Shown: positions 16,113-26,086 of the stretch, piece by piece
Numbering within the stretch: the first letter of the stretch is position 1
Layout of the letters: each line of letters starts with the position of its first letter
NCBI GenBank assembly: GCA_017548445.1
Contig: JAFYZZ010000025.1
Location: 1-36,528, forward strand
Length of the DNA stretch: 36,528 nucleotides
Source: Bacteroidales bacterium
GTDB taxonomy: Bacteria; Bacteroidota; Bacteroidia; Bacteroidales; UBA932
Direction of reading: 5' to 3'
Position numbers and translations under genes: made by a program
Notes under the pieces: model-generated
The model's input: the letters and a program-made list of their open reading frames with translations, nothing else
What the model was told of the DNA's origin: nothing
Database searches by the model: none

Positions 16113-16832
16113 TCAAAAATTCCGAATCCGCGACAAATATTCCCGGATAGTTGTTTCCAGTCCCAGATACAGCGCGTCGCAGACGAGGGCGTGGCCGATG
16201 CTGACTTCGTCGATCCAAGGGATGGTCCGGATGAGGTAGGACAGATTCTCCAGCGAAAGGTCGTGCCCGGCGTTCAGTCCGAGCCCGAGGTCGCGGGCGG
16301 CGATGGCCGTCTCCAGATAGGGTGCGATGGCCTTTTCGCGGTCTTCGGCATAGCCGGCGGCATAGGCGGCGGTATAGAGTTCCACGCGGTCGGCGCCGCA
16401 CTTGAAGGCGCCTTCCGCCATTTTCGGATCCGGTTCGATGAAGATGGACGTGCGGATGCCGCGCTCCTTGAACGAGGCGCACATCCGCTTCAGGAAAGCG
16501 TGGTTGCGGACGGTGTCCCAGCCGGCGTTGGACGTCAGGGCGTCGTGCGCGTCGGGCACGAGCGTCACCTGGTCGGGCACCACCTCGCACGCCAGGGCGG
16601 TGAAACTTCCGGTCGGATTGCCTTCGATGTTGAACTCGGTGCTGACTGCGGGACGCAGGGTGCGCACGTCGCTGTAGCGGATGTGGCGCTCGTCCGGACG
16701 CGGATGGACGGTGATGCCCTCGGCACCGAAGCGCTCGCAGTCCAAAGCGGCCTTAAGCACGTCCGGAAGGTTCTCTCCGCGGGCGTTGCGCAGCAGCGCG
16801 ATCTTGTTGATATTAACGCTGAGTCGGGTCAT
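16113..16832 (-). CDS. pdxJ: Pyridoxine 5'-phosphate synthase
   Basis: 239-aa TIM-barrel enzyme that condenses 1-deoxy-xylulose 5-phosphate with 3-amino-2-oxopropyl phosphate, the last ring-closing step of DXP-dependent vitamin B6 synthesis. The family signatures [18 protein letters not shown] at the start, [21 protein letters not shown] (catalytic and phosphate-binding residues), [15 protein letters not shown] and [15 protein letters not shown] are all present, and the length is normal. It is divergent from nadK, an arrangement typical of Bacteroidales. The start ATG at 16832 is 22 nt from a TACTTTTG box. Confidence 0.96.
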   Translation of the reverse strand: MTRLSVNINKIALLRNARGENLPDVLKAALDCERFGAEGITVHPRPDERHIRYSDVRTLRPAVSTEFNIEGNPTGSFTALACEVVPDQVTLVPDAHDALTSNAGWDTVRNHAFLKRMCASFKERGIRTSIFIEPDPKMAEGAFKCGADRVELYTAAYAAGYAEDREKAIAPYLETAIAARDLGLGLNAGHDLSLENLSYLIRTIPWIDEVSIGHALVCDALYLGLETTIREYLSRIRNF

Positions 16833-16854
16833 TCCAATAGCTGTTAAAAACGCA

Positions 16855-16903
16855 CAAAAGTAAGCATTTCTATAGAAATATTGTAAATTAAGTACTAAAT
16901 TTG
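16855..16903. promoter_or_regulatory. Divergent promoters of pdxJ and nadK
   Basis: Reverse-strand TACTTTTG (16855-16862) drives pdxJ. Forward-strand TAAATTTG (16896-16903) drives nadK and ends 9 nt before its ATG. Both match TAnnTTTG. The A/T-rich spacer has TTTCTATAGAAA, a 12-nt perfect palindrome (16867-16878), which could be an operator shared by both genes. Confidence 0.55.
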
Positions 16904-16912
16904 AGGTCCGAA

Positions 16913-17737
16913 ATGAAATTGGCCTGTTACATCAAGAAAGACCGCCTCAAGGGCGACTCCCGCGTGGAGGCGCTCCTGGCGGAACTGCTTGCCGCCGGAC
17001 ACGTGCTCTATCCCGTCCGGCAGCCTTCCGACGTGCAGCCGGGCACCGACGCCCTGCTGAGCCTGGGAGGCGACGGCACCTTCCTGTCGGCGGCCCGCCT
17101 GGCGGTGCCTGCCGGCGTGCCGGTGCTGGGGGTCAATTTCGGGCGCCTGGGCTTCCTGTCGGAGAACGATCCCCGCAAGGTGGCGGAGGCGCTCGGGAAA
17201 GGGGATTTCATCGTGGAGGAGCGCGAGCTGCTGCAGATCCGCTGCGACGCCCTTCCGCGGGAGGAGGACTGGCCTTATGCGCTCAACGAGATGAGCGTTT
17301 CGCGCGTGAGCGCTTCGATGCTCGGCGTGGACGTGACGGTGGACGGCGACGTCCTCCCGACCTACTGGGCCGACGGCCTGCTGGTCGCCACCAGTTCCGG
17401 CTCCACGGCCTACAGCCTCAGCGTGGGCGGGCCCATCTGCCTGCCGGAAACGAAGGTCTTCATCGTGGCCCCGATCTCGCCGCACAACCTCAACGTCCGC
17501 CCGCTCATCGTCCCGGAATCTTCCCGCATCAGCATCCGCCTGCAGTCACGCGACGACAGAGCGGTCCTGACGATGGACAACCGCAACTACACCGTCCCTG
17601 CGGACTCCGTCATCGAGGTCTGCGCCGCACCCCTGCGCCTCAGGCGCCTGCGGCTCGGACGGTCCAATTTCATCAATGCGCTGCGCACCCGCCTGCTCTG
17701 GGGCGAGGACGTGCGGAACGCCGGCACCCAAGACTGA
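16913..17737 (+). CDS. nadK: NAD kinase
   Basis: 274-aa enzyme that phosphorylates NAD to NADP. The diagnostic GGDGT is at residues 52-56 ([15 protein letters not shown]), the NE-x-S motif is in [14 protein letters not shown], and the glycine-rich [21 protein letters not shown] segment follows. The start is ATG 16913, because an in-frame TTG at 16901 overlaps the promoter box. It opens a run nadK-uppS-bamA-skp on the plus strand, with 7 nt to uppS. Confidence 0.97.
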   Translation: MKLACYIKKDRLKGDSRVEALLAELLAAGHVLYPVRQPSDVQPGTDALLSLGGDGTFLSAARLAVPAGVPVLGVNFGRLGFLSENDPRKVAEALGKGDFIVEERELLQIRCDALPREEDWPYALNEMSVSRVSASMLGVDVTVDGDVLPTYWADGLLVATSSGSTAYSLSVGGPICLPETKVFIVAPISPHNLNVRPLIVPESSRISIRLQSRDDRAVLTMDNRNYTVPADSVIEVCAAPLRLRRLRLGRSNFINALRTRLLWGEDVRNAGTQD

Positions 17738-17744
17738 TCATCGT

Positions 17745-18452
17745 ATGCAAGCACCGAGCAAACTTCCGACGCACGTGTCCTTCATTATGGACGGCAACGG
17801 CCGATGGGCCAAAGAGAGGGGGAAAGAAAGGGTTTACGGACACTTCGAGGGCGTCGAGAGCGTCCGCGCCGTGATGGAGGCCTCCGTGGAGTGGGGCATT
17901 CCCTACGTGTCCTTTTTCGCCTTCTCCGAAGAGAACTGGGGCCGCCCGGAGGCGGAGGTCAGCACGCTGATGGAGCTGATGGGCCGCGCGATGATCGACG
18001 AACTGCACAATTTTACCGAGCAGGGCATCCGTTTCCTGGTGCTGGGCAACCGCGCCCGCCTTTCGGACGCGCTCAACGCCGAGATAGACAAGATTATGGC
18101 CCTGACCGCCGGCGGAAGCAGGATGACGATGGTCCTCTTCCTGAGTTACAGCGGCCGCTGGGATATCCTGCAGGCGGCGGAAAAGATGGCACACGATTTG
18201 TTTGAAAACCCCGGGCGCAAGGCAAGTCCCGAAGATATGGACCGCTACCTCGTGACCGCAGGCATTCCCGACCCGGACCTGCTGATCCGTACGTCGGGCG
18301 AAATGAGAATCAGCAATTACCTGCTTTGGCAGACGGCATACACCGAGTTTGTATTTACCGACACGCTCTGGCCCGACTTCCGCAAGGAAGCCTACCGGAA
18401 AGCCCTGGAAGAGTATGCATCGAGGGACCGGCGTTTCGGAAAAATCAAATAA
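17745..18452 (+). CDS. uppS: Undecaprenyl diphosphate synthase (cis-prenyltransferase)
   Basis: 235-aa cis-prenyltransferase that extends farnesyl diphosphate to C55, the lipid carrier for peptidoglycan and other envelope glycans. The catalytic Asp16 lies in the FIMDGNGRWAK motif. The FFAFSEENWGRP segment and the C-terminal LLIRTSGEMRISNYLLWQ and EFVFTDTLWPDF motifs, which bind the allylic and homoallylic substrates, are present. ATG 17745 was chosen because it places the MDGNGRWA motif at the usual distance. The bamA promoter lies immediately after its stop. Confidence 0.97.
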   Translation: MQAPSKLPTHVSFIMDGNGRWAKERGKERVYGHFEGVESVRAVMEASVEWGIPYVSFFAFSEENWGRPEAEVSTLMELMGRAMIDELHNFTEQGIRFLVLGNRARLSDALNAEIDKIMALTAGGSRMTMVLFLSYSGRWDILQAAEKMAHDLFENPGRKASPEDMDRYLVTAGIPDPDLLIRTSGEMRISNYLLWQTAYTEFVFTDTLWPDFRKEAYRKALEEYASRDRRFGKIK

Positions 18453-18457
18453 TTGGG

Positions 18458-18465
18458 TATATTTG
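18458..18465 (+). promoter_or_regulatory. -7 box of bamA
   Basis: TATATTTG, an exact TAnnTTTG match, is placed 6 nt after the uppS stop and 12 nt before the bamA ATG at 18478. It would allow bamA expression independent of nadK-uppS. Confidence 0.55.
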
Positions 18466-18477
18466 CACATTTATCGA

Positions 18478-21063
18478 ATGGAAATGAGAATAGGACGGCT
18501 CTTGACCCTTCTGACCCTGCTGCTTGCCCCGGCGATCGTCCGGGCGCAGGACACGGGCGTGGAAGTGGACTACACCCATCCCAAGAAATATTACGTGGCG
18601 GGCGTTTCGGTTGAAGGGAACACGTATTTCGGAGACCAGCAGATCATCTCCCAGACGGGTATCCGCGAGGGAATGCAGCTGACGGTCCCGGGCGAGGAAA
18701 TCTCCTCCGCCGTCCGCAGGCTCTGGCTCCAGCGCTTCTTCGAGGACGTCTCGTTCGAGCTCGACAGCCTCAACGCCGCCGGCGACTCCGCCTGGTTCAA
18801 GATCCGCATCGTGGAGCGTCCGCGCGTGTCGCGCTGGTCCTTCAGCGGCGTCAAGAGCGGCGAGCGCAAGGACATCGAGGAGCGGGTGAACCTCCGCCGC
18901 GGCGGAGAGTTCTCGGAATACGTGGAGAAGACCACCGCCGACATCATCAAGCGTTATTACGCGGAAAAGGGCTTCCTGAACTGCAACGTGAATGCGGAGG
19001 TGCAGCGCGACTCGGTGGTGAAGAACGCCATCCGGGTGAACTTCGCCGTGGACAAGGGCGAGAAGGTCCGCATCAAGGAGATCAACTTCATCGGCAACGA
19101 GCACGTGAAGGAATTCAAGCTCGCCCGTTCGATGAAGAAGACCAAGTCCAACAAGATCTACAACTTCTTCCACAGCAAGAAGTTCAACGAGAAGGAGTAC
19201 CTCAACGACAAGAAAGCGGCCCTGAGCGCCTTCAATGAAGCCGGCTTCCGCGACGCGCGCCTGGTGCGCGACTCCATCTATTACGTCGAGCCGGGCAAGC
19301 TGGGCATCGACCTCGAGTTCGAGGAAGGCGACCGCTATTATTTCCGGGACATCACCTGGACGGGCAATTCCGTATATCCTTCCGAGGCCCTCAACGAGGT
19401 GCTCGGCATCGGCAAGGGCGACGTCTATGACGTGGTCACGATGGACAAGCGCCTGTTCGGCGGCGGCAAGCAGAGCGACCTGGACATCACCAAGCTTTAC
19501 CGCGACAACGGCTACCTCTTCTTCGGCATCACGCCGGTCGAGACCAACATCCAGAACGATTCCGTGGACGTCGAGCTCCGCATCACCGAGGGCAAGCAGG
19601 CCACGCTGAACAACATCATCATCAACGGCAACGACCTCACCAACGAGAAGGTGGTCCGCCGCCAGATCTACACCCGTCCGGGCTACCTCTTCAGCCAGAG
19701 CGACTTCGAGCGCTCCATCCGCGAGATCGCGTCGCTGGGCCAGTTCGACCCGGAAGCCATTATGAAGGAGGGCGGATACTCCGTGCTCCCCAACGCGATG
19801 GACAACACGGTGGACCTGGTGTACAACGTGACCGAGAAGCCGTCCTCCCAGCTGGAGGTCTCCGGCGGCTGGGGCGGCAAGACCTTCGTGGCCACCGTGG
19901 GCGTGGCGTTCAACAACTTCTCCACGCACCGGATGTTCGAGCGGGGCGCGTGGCGTCCGGTTCCGCTGGGCGACGCGCAGAACCTCGCTTTCCGTTTCCA
20001 GACCAACGGTACCTATTACACGGCCCTGACGGCCAGCTTTACCGAACCCTGGCTCTTCGGCAAGAAGCCTACCTCGCTGAACCTCAGCGCCTACTATACC
20101 CGGCAGACGAACTCGTACCTCGCGCTCAACATCCTCAGCCACGACCGTGAGATGGAAGTCTTCGGTTTTTCGGCGTCGCTGGGTACGCGCCTGAAGTGGC
20201 CGGACAACTATTTCGTCCTCTATAACGGCTTCAGCTGGCAGACCTACAAGCTGACCAACTGGTATTCCGGATACTTCATTTTCGACGACGGAATGGCGCA
20301 CAACATCAACTACAGCCTGAACCTGATGCGCAATTCCTCGGACCAGCAGATCTACCCGCGTACCGGTTCCGAGTTCTCCTTCTCGCTGCAGCTCACCCCG
20401 CCGTTCTCGCTGTTCCGCAAGTTCGACTTCGATGCCGACGGCAACAAGGTGCCCGTGGCCAGCTACAAGGACATCAACTACGACAACTGGTCCGGACGCG
20501 ACCGTTTCCGCTGGATCGAGTATCACAAGTGGAAGTTCTCCGGCACCGTGTACAGCAAGCTGTTCAGCAACCTGGACTTCGTGCTGATGACGCGGGCACA
20601 GTTCGGCTACCTGGGCTACTACAACCGCAACTGGGGCTACTCCCCGTTCGAGGGCTTCCTCGTGGGCGGCGACGGTATGTCGGGCTACTATTCCTATGGT
20701 ACGGAAGTCGTGTCCCTGCGCGGTTACGAGAACTACTCCCTGACGCCTTACGAGCCGTCGAAGTACAATACCAACGGCTACGCCTATGCGGGCAACGTGT
20801 ACGACAAGTTCACGGTCGAGCTCCGCTATCCGGTGATCCTGCAGCCGCAGTCCACCATCTACGCCCTGGCGTTCCTGGAAGGCGGCAACTGCTGGTCGGA
20901 CATCAAAAATTTCAATCCTTTCCAGATCAAACGCAGCGCCGGCGTGGGTGTTCGCATCTTCTTACCGATGGTGGGTCTGCTCGGCGTCGACTGGGGGTAC
21001 GGATTCGACGGTCCGGCCGGTTCCAAGAGCCAGTTCCACTTCGTGATCGGACAACAGTTTTAA
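18478..21063 (+). CDS. bamA: Outer membrane protein assembly factor BamA
   Basis: 861-aa Omp85 protein, the barrel core of the BAM complex. The signal peptide (MRIGRLLTLLTLLLAPAIVRAQ) is followed by about five POTRA repeats to residue ~430 (for example YVAGVSVEGNTYFGDQQI, VRIKEINFIGNEHVKEFKL and YYFRDITWTGNSVYPSEAL). A C-terminal beta-barrel rich in aromatic strands ends in QFHFVIGQQF, with the terminal Phe of the beta-signal. The conserved barrel loop GGDGMSGYYSYGTEVVSLRGYE carries the VRGY-like motif (here SLRGYE). ATG 18478 was selected from the signal peptide; the alternative ATG 18484 also works. It acts with BamD (8715) and Skp (21104). Confidence 0.96.
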   Translation: MEMRIGRLLTLLTLLLAPAIVRAQDTGVEVDYTHPKKYYVAGVSVEGNTYFGDQQIISQTGIREGMQLTVPGEEISSAVRRLWLQRFFEDVSFELDSLNAAGDSAWFKIRIVERPRVSRWSFSGVKSGERKDIEERVNLRRGGEFSEYVEKTTADIIKRYYAEKGFLNCNVNAEVQRDSVVKNAIRVNFAVDKGEKVRIKEINFIGNEHVKEFKLARSMKKTKSNKIYNFFHSKKFNEKEYLNDKKAALSAFNEAGFRDARLVRDSIYYVEPGKLGIDLEFEEGDRYYFRDITWTGNSVYPSEALNEVLGIGKGDVYDVVTMDKRLFGGGKQSDLDITKLYRDNGYLFFGITPVETNIQNDSVDVELRITEGKQATLNNIIINGNDLTNEKVVRRQIYTRPGYLFSQSDFERSIREIASLGQFDPEAIMKEGGYSVLPNAMDNTVDLVYNVTEKPSSQLEVSGGWGGKTFVATVGVAFNNFSTHRMFERGAWRPVPLGDAQNLAFRFQTNGTYYTALTASFTEPWLFGKKPTSLNLSAYYTRQTNSYLALNILSHDREMEVFGFSASLGTRLKWPDNYFVLYNGFSWQTYKLTNWYSGYFIFDDGMAHNINYSLNLMRNSSDQQIYPRTGSEFSFSLQLTPPFSLFRKFDFDADGNKVPVASYKDINYDNWSGRDRFRWIEYHKWKFSGTVYSKLFSNLDFVLMTRAQFGYLGYYNRNWGYSPFEGFLVGGDGMSGYYSYGTEVVSLRGYENYSLTPYEPSKYNTNGYAYAGNVYDKFTVELRYPVILQPQSTIYALAFLEGGNCWSDIKNFNPFQIKRSAGVGVRIFLPMVGLLGVDWGYGFDGPAGSKSQFHFVIGQQF

Positions 21064-21088
21064 CGACATATAAAACCGATAACAATTT

Positions 21089-21096
21089 TAAATTTG
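21089..21096 (+). promoter_or_regulatory. -7 box of skp
   Basis: TAAATTTG ends 7 nt before the skp ATG at 21104, in an A/T-rich 40-nt gap after bamA. It suggests separate or additional expression of the chaperone. Confidence 0.5.
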
Positions 21097-21103
21097 CATT
21101 GAT

Positions 21104-21667
21104 ATGAAAAAGATTCTTTTGATTGCCGTCGCGGCTCTTGCCGCAGTCAGCGCTTCCGCCCAGCCGAAGTTCGCGCACGTGAATTCCACCGAGCTGGTCC
21201 AGCTCTGCCCTGAGATGGACAAGGCCCGCGAGACGATGAACACGGCGAGTAAAGAGGCTCAGGAGACCTACAGCGATATGGTCGAGGAGTTCAACACCAA
21301 GATGTCCACCTACCAGTCCAAGGGCAGCAGCTGGACCCAGGCCGTCCGCGAGAGCAAGGAGAAGGAGCTGACCGAGATCAGCCAGCGCATCCAGGAGTTC
21401 CAGCAGACCGTCCAGATCGAGCTCCAGCAGCAGCAGGAGCAGCTGATGCAGCCCATCTACGAGAAGGTGAACCAGGTTGTCCAGGACCTCGCCAAGAAGG
21501 GTGGTTACATCTATGTCTTCGACACGAACGGAGTGCTTTACTTCGACCCGGCCCAGAGCCACGACCTCACTCCGGACGCCCGCAAGGCCCTGAACATCGC
21601 CGCCGACAGGACACTCGAGGCCCTGGCCGCCGAGCTCCAGGCTCAGCAGGCCGCCCTGCAGCAGTAA
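21104..21667 (+). CDS. skp: Periplasmic chaperone OmpH/Skp
   Basis: 187-aa secreted protein. The signal peptide MKKILLIAVAALAAVSASAQ has a clear A-x-A cleavage site. The first strand KFAHVNSTELVQLCPEMDKA and the final GGYIYVFDTNGVLYFDP box are family marks of OmpH/Skp, enclosing a long charged coiled coil (residues ~40-120, very Gln-rich in IELQQQQEQLMQP). Skp shields unfolded outer-membrane proteins on the way to BamA, encoded directly upstream. The C-terminus carries an Ala/Gln-rich tail. A rho-independent terminator follows within 20 nt, closing the operon. Confidence 0.92.
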   Translation: MKKILLIAVAALAAVSASAQPKFAHVNSTELVQLCPEMDKARETMNTASKEAQETYSDMVEEFNTKMSTYQSKGSSWTQAVRESKEKELTEISQRIQEFQQTVQIELQQQQEQLMQPIYEKVNQVVQDLAKKGGYIYVFDTNGVLYFDPAQSHDLTPDARKALNIAADRTLEALAAELQAQQAALQQ

Positions 21668-21682
21668 TCCCAGAACGTTCCG

Positions 21683-21714
21683 CCTCATCCCGGGCCACCG
21701 GGATGGGGTTTTTT
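21683..21714 (+). terminator. Rho-independent terminator after skp
   Basis: CCTCATCCCGG pairs with CCGGGATGGGG (one G-U pair) around a 4-nt loop, followed by TTTTTT at 21709-21714. A classical intrinsic terminator. Confidence 0.9.
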
Positions 21715-21752
21715 CTAACCTGAACCACATTATTCAACACTAAACATACGCG

Positions 21753-23591
21753 ATGCAACACAAAGTCATTGACGCTAAGGATGTTGTAATCAGATTCGCA
21801 GGAGATTCGGGTGACGGTATGCAGCTCACCGGATCTCTTTTTGCGGATATGTCAGCCATCTACGGCAACGGTCTTTCCACATTCCCGGACTATCCCGCCG
21901 AAATCCGCGCCCCGCACGGCACGGTTTCCGGCGTTTCCGGTTTCCAGGTGCACATCGGCAGCGGGAAGGTCAACACCCCCGGCGACTTCTGCGACCTGCT
22001 GGTGGCGATGAACCCCGCGGCCCTCAAGGCGAACGCCAAATGGTGCAAGCGCCACGCGATGATCCTCGTGGACGAGGATGCCTTCGACGAGGCGGGAATG
22101 AAAAAGGCGGGCTTCACCACCGACAATCCTTTCACGGAACTCGGGGTCGAGGACCGCACCCTCATCGTCTCTCCCATCACCACGCTCACGCAGGAGAGTC
22201 TCAAGGACAGCGGGATGGACAACAAGGCCATCCTCAAGTGCAAGAACATGTTCACCCTCGGGATGGCCTGCTACATCTACAACCGCCCGCTGGAGTACAT
22301 CTACGCCTATCTGGAGAAGAAATTCGCCAAGAAGCACCCCGAGGTCATCGAGCCCAACAAGAAGGTGCTCTTCGACGGATTCAACTATGCCGCGAACATC
22401 CAGGTGATCCCCAATACCTACACGGTTGCTCCCGCGGAGCACGTGGAGAAGGGCACCTACCGCAATATCACGGGCAACCAGGCTACGGCCTGGGGCCTGC
22501 TGGCCGCATCCGAGAAGTCGGGCCTGCCCCTGTTCTGCGGCTCCTATCCCATCACGCCGGCCACGGCCATCCTGGAGGAGCTGGCCCTGCACAAGAGCCT
22601 GGGTGCCAAGACGCTGCAGGCCGAAGACGAGATCGCGGGCATCTGCACCGCCATCGGCGCCGCCTATGCCGGTAACCTCGCCGTCACCACCACCTCCGGC
22701 CCGGGCCTCTCGCTGAAGTCCGAGGCGATGGGCTTGGCCGTGATGGCCGAGCTGCCGCTGGTGGTCGTGGACGTCCAGCGCGGCGGCCCCTCCACGGGCC
22801 TTCCCACCAAGACCGAGCAGTCCGACCTGAACCAGGCCCTGTACGGCCGCAACGGCGAATGCCCGATGGCCGTCGTGGCCGCGCATTCCCCGGCGCACTG
22901 CTTCGATGCCGCCTTCCAGGCCGCGAAGATCGCCCTGGAGCATATGACCCCGGTGATGCTGCTGTCGGAAGGTTTCCTGGGCAACGGTTCCGAGCCCTGG
23001 AAGATCCCTTCGATGGCGGATTATCCCGAAATCAAGCCGCCTTTCGTACGCGGAGCGCTCTCTGAAGGCGAGCGCTTCCGTCCCTTCGAGCGCGATCCTG
23101 AGACGCTGGTGCGCCGCTGGGCCCTGCCGGGCCAGAAAGGCTTCGAGCACCGCGTAGGCGGCCTCGAGAAGACGCACGCGGGCGTGCTGTCCACCGACCC
23201 CGCAAACCACGCCCTGATGGTCGCCGAACGCGCCGGGAAGGTGGAGCGCATCGCGCGCGACCTGCCCGCATTGGAGATGCAGAACGGCCCGGAATCCGGC
23301 AAACTGCTGGTGGTGGGCTGGGGCGGCACCTACGGGCACATCCTCTCCGCCGTGCGCGAAATCGGGGACGTCTCCTATGTCCATTTCGACTACATCAACC
23401 CGCTGCCCGCCAACACCGTCGAGGTCTTCGACCGTTTCGAAAAGATCCTCGTGTGCGAGCTCAACAGCGGGCAGTTCGCCGACTACCTCCGGGCGAAGTT
23501 CCCCGGCAAGGTCATTTTGAAGTTCAACAAGGTCCAGGGCCAGCCGTTCCTCGTGAGCGAGCTCGTCGAGGCCATCCAGAAGGAGATGTAG
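21753..23591 (+). CDS. korA: 2-oxoglutarate:ferredoxin oxidoreductase, fused gamma-alpha subunit
   Basis: 612-aa subunit of the two-subunit 2-oxoacid:ferredoxin oxidoreductase. The gamma (POR) domain comes first (residues ~1-190, RFAGDSGDGMQLTGSLFADM), then the alpha pyrimidine-binding domain (GNQATAWGLLAASEKSGLPL, YPITPATAILEEL, EDEIAGICTAIGAAYAG) and the transketolase C-like domain near GKLLVVGWGGTYGHI. With KorB it interconverts 2-oxoglutarate plus CoA and succinyl-CoA plus CO2, using ferredoxin. 2-Oxoglutarate preference is inferred from close similarity to Bacteroidales KorA and from the gdhA neighbour. It contains one of the rare CATG sites (22247). korB begins 3 nt downstream. Confidence 0.93.
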   Translation: MQHKVIDAKDVVIRFAGDSGDGMQLTGSLFADMSAIYGNGLSTFPDYPAEIRAPHGTVSGVSGFQVHIGSGKVNTPGDFCDLLVAMNPAALKANAKWCKRHAMILVDEDAFDEAGMKKAGFTTDNPFTELGVEDRTLIVSPITTLTQESLKDSGMDNKAILKCKNMFTLGMACYIYNRPLEYIYAYLEKKFAKKHPEVIEPNKKVLFDGFNYAANIQVIPNTYTVAPAEHVEKGTYRNITGNQATAWGLLAASEKSGLPLFCGSYPITPATAILEELALHKSLGAKTLQAEDEIAGICTAIGAAYAGNLAVTTTSGPGLSLKSEAMGLAVMAELPLVVVDVQRGGPSTGLPTKTEQSDLNQALYGRNGECPMAVVAAHSPAHCFDAAFQAAKIALEHMTPVMLLSEGFLGNGSEPWKIPSMADYPEIKPPFVRGALSEGERFRPFERDPETLVRRWALPGQKGFEHRVGGLEKTHAGVLSTDPANHALMVAERAGKVERIARDLPALEMQNGPESGKLLVVGWGGTYGHILSAVREIGDVSYVHFDYINPLPANTVEVFDRFEKILVCELNSGQFADYLRAKFPGKVILKFNKVQGQPFLVSELVEAIQKEM

Positions 23592-23594
23592 ACT

Positions 23595-24614
<1,020 letters not shown>

Positions 24615-24638
24615 CCACAAGAAAACTGATAACCGATA

Positions 24639-25982
24639 ATGAAGACAAAAGACATTATGGCCCGTCTCCAGGCCAAGTACCCCGGCGAGAACGAATATCT
24701 CCAGGCGGTACAGGAGGTGCTCGAGTCCATCGAGGAAGTCTATAACCAGCATCCCGAGTTCGAAAGGGCGAAGATCGTCGAGCGGATGGTCGAGCCGGAC
24801 CGCATCTTCACCTTCCGCGTGACCTGGGTGGACGACAAGGGCGAGGTCCAGACCAACACCGGCTACCGCGTCCAGTTCAACAGCGCCATCGGCCCCTACA
24901 AGGGCGGCCTGCGCTTCCACCGCGCCGTCACCCCTTCGATGCTGAAGTTCCTCGGCTTCGAGCAGACCTTCAAGAACGCCCTCACCACGCTGCCTATGGG
25001 CGGCGCCAAGGGTGGCAGCGACTTCGACCCGAAGGGCAAGACCGACGAGGAGATCATGCGCTTCTGCCAGGCCTTTATGCTCGAGCTGTGGCAGTGCATC
25101 GGTCCCGACCAGGACATCCCGGCCGGTGACGTGGGCGTGGGCGGCCGCGAGATCGGCTACCTCTACGGTATGTACAAGAAGCTCGCCCGCGAGTACAATA
25201 CGGGCGTGCTGACGGGCAAGGGCGCCACCTGGGGCGGCAGCATCCTGCGTCCCGAGGCCACCGGCTTCGGCGCTCTCTACTTCACCCAGAACCTGCTGCA
25301 CCATGCCGGCAAGGACATCAAGGGTTGCCGCGTGGCGGTTTCCGGCTTCGGCAACGTGGCCTGGGGCGCCAGCATCAAGGCCCTCGAACTCGGTGCGAAG
25401 GTAGTCGCCATCTCCGGCCCGGACGGCGTCTGCGAGATTCCGGACGGCATCACCCAGGAGATGATTGACTATATGCTCGTGATGCGCGCCTCCAACCGCG
25501 ACCGCGTGGAGGATATGGCCACCCGCTTCCCGGACAAGGCGTTCTTTACCCCTGGTAAGAAGGCCTGGAGCGTGAAGTGCGACATCGCCCTGCCTTGCGC
25601 CTTCCAGAACGAGCTTGCCGAAGAAGATGCCCGTCAGCTGAAGGAGAACGGCTGCTGGTGCTGCTGCGAGGTGTCCAATATGGGCTGCCAGCCGGGCGCT
25701 ATCCACTTCTTCCAGCACAACGGCATCCTCTTCGCCCCGGGCAAGGCGGTCAACGCCGGCGGCGTGGCCACCTCGGGCCTCGAGATGACGCAGAACGCCG
25801 AACACATCAGCTGGAGCGGCAAGGAGGTCGACGAGAAGCTGCACTTCATCATGAAGTCCATCCACGAGCAGTGCGTGAAGTTCGGCACCCAGCCGGACGG
25901 CACGGTGGACTACGTGAAGGGCGCCAACATCGCCGGTTTCATGAAGGTCGCCCAGGCGATGCTTGAGCAGGGCACGATCTAG
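24639..25982 (+). CDS. gdhA: Glutamate dehydrogenase, hexameric type
   Basis: 447-aa family I glutamate dehydrogenase, 2-oxoglutarate + NH4+ + NAD(P)H to glutamate. The substrate-binding GPYKGGLRFH (Lys near residue 88), catalytic-region PMGGAKGGSDFDPKG and the nucleotide-binding VAVSGFGNVAWGASIKALELGAKVV (~230-255) are present. Length and motifs match the hexameric, usually NADP-dependent, bacterial type; cofactor preference is inferred. It lies behind korAB, so 2-oxoglutarate production and amination are encoded together. It carries four of the ten CATG sites in the window (25055, 25302, 25850, 25940). A strong hairpin follows. Confidence 0.96.
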   Translation: MKTKDIMARLQAKYPGENEYLQAVQEVLESIEEVYNQHPEFERAKIVERMVEPDRIFTFRVTWVDDKGEVQTNTGYRVQFNSAIGPYKGGLRFHRAVTPSMLKFLGFEQTFKNALTTLPMGGAKGGSDFDPKGKTDEEIMRFCQAFMLELWQCIGPDQDIPAGDVGVGGREIGYLYGMYKKLAREYNTGVLTGKGATWGGSILRPEATGFGALYFTQNLLHHAGKDIKGCRVAVSGFGNVAWGASIKALELGAKVVAISGPDGVCEIPDGITQEMIDYMLVMRASNRDRVEDMATRFPDKAFFTPGKKAWSVKCDIALPCAFQNELAEEDARQLKENGCWCCCEVSNMGCQPGAIHFFQHNGILFAPGKAVNAGGVATSGLEMTQNAEHISWSGKEVDEKLHFIMKSIHEQCVKFGTQPDGTVDYVKGANIAGFMKVAQAMLEQGTI

Positions 25983-25995
25983 ACCCCGCTTGGAA

Positions 25996-26003
25996 TATAT
26001 TTG
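25996..26003 (+). promoter_or_regulatory. TATATTTG box between gdhA and a hairpin
   Basis: An exact TAnnTTTG match starts 14 nt after the gdhA stop and ends 1 nt before a 12-bp hairpin. As a promoter it would make only a very short hairpin RNA or a long leader of the helicase gene. It may also be a chance match in an A/T-rich gap. Confidence 0.3.
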
Positions 26004-26004
26004 C

Positions 26005-26045
26005 GGCTACTGTGGGTAATTCCCCCACAGTAGCCATATTTTTAA
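26005..26045 (+). terminator. Intrinsic terminator after gdhA
   Basis: GGCTACTGTGGG pairs perfectly with CCCACAGTAGCC (12 bp) around a 7-nt loop and is followed by ATATTTTTA. It most likely ends the korA-korB-gdhA transcript. Confidence 0.8.
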
Positions 26046-26060
26046 AGATTGGGCTAACTC

Positions 26061-26075
26061 TGACAAAACCTGTCA
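26061..26075. promoter_or_regulatory. TGACA-N5-TGTCA inverted repeat upstream of helicase
   Basis: A 5-bp perfect inverted repeat centred about 20 nt upstream of the -7 box at 26087, also containing the direct repeat CAAAAC. It occupies the -33 region, the position expected of an operator. The short length makes chance possible. Confidence 0.3.
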
Positions 26076-26086
26076 AAACGGGGTTG

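Noticed and set aside
18445..20526. Antisense open frame of 693 codons across bamA
   Set aside because: Same shadow effect; bamA on the plus strand has full POTRA and barrel motifs.
21683..21714. Considered as a riboswitch or attenuator ahead of korA
   Set aside because: The G+C stem with an immediate T6 tract is a plain terminator placed right after skp; no conserved aptamer sequence seen.
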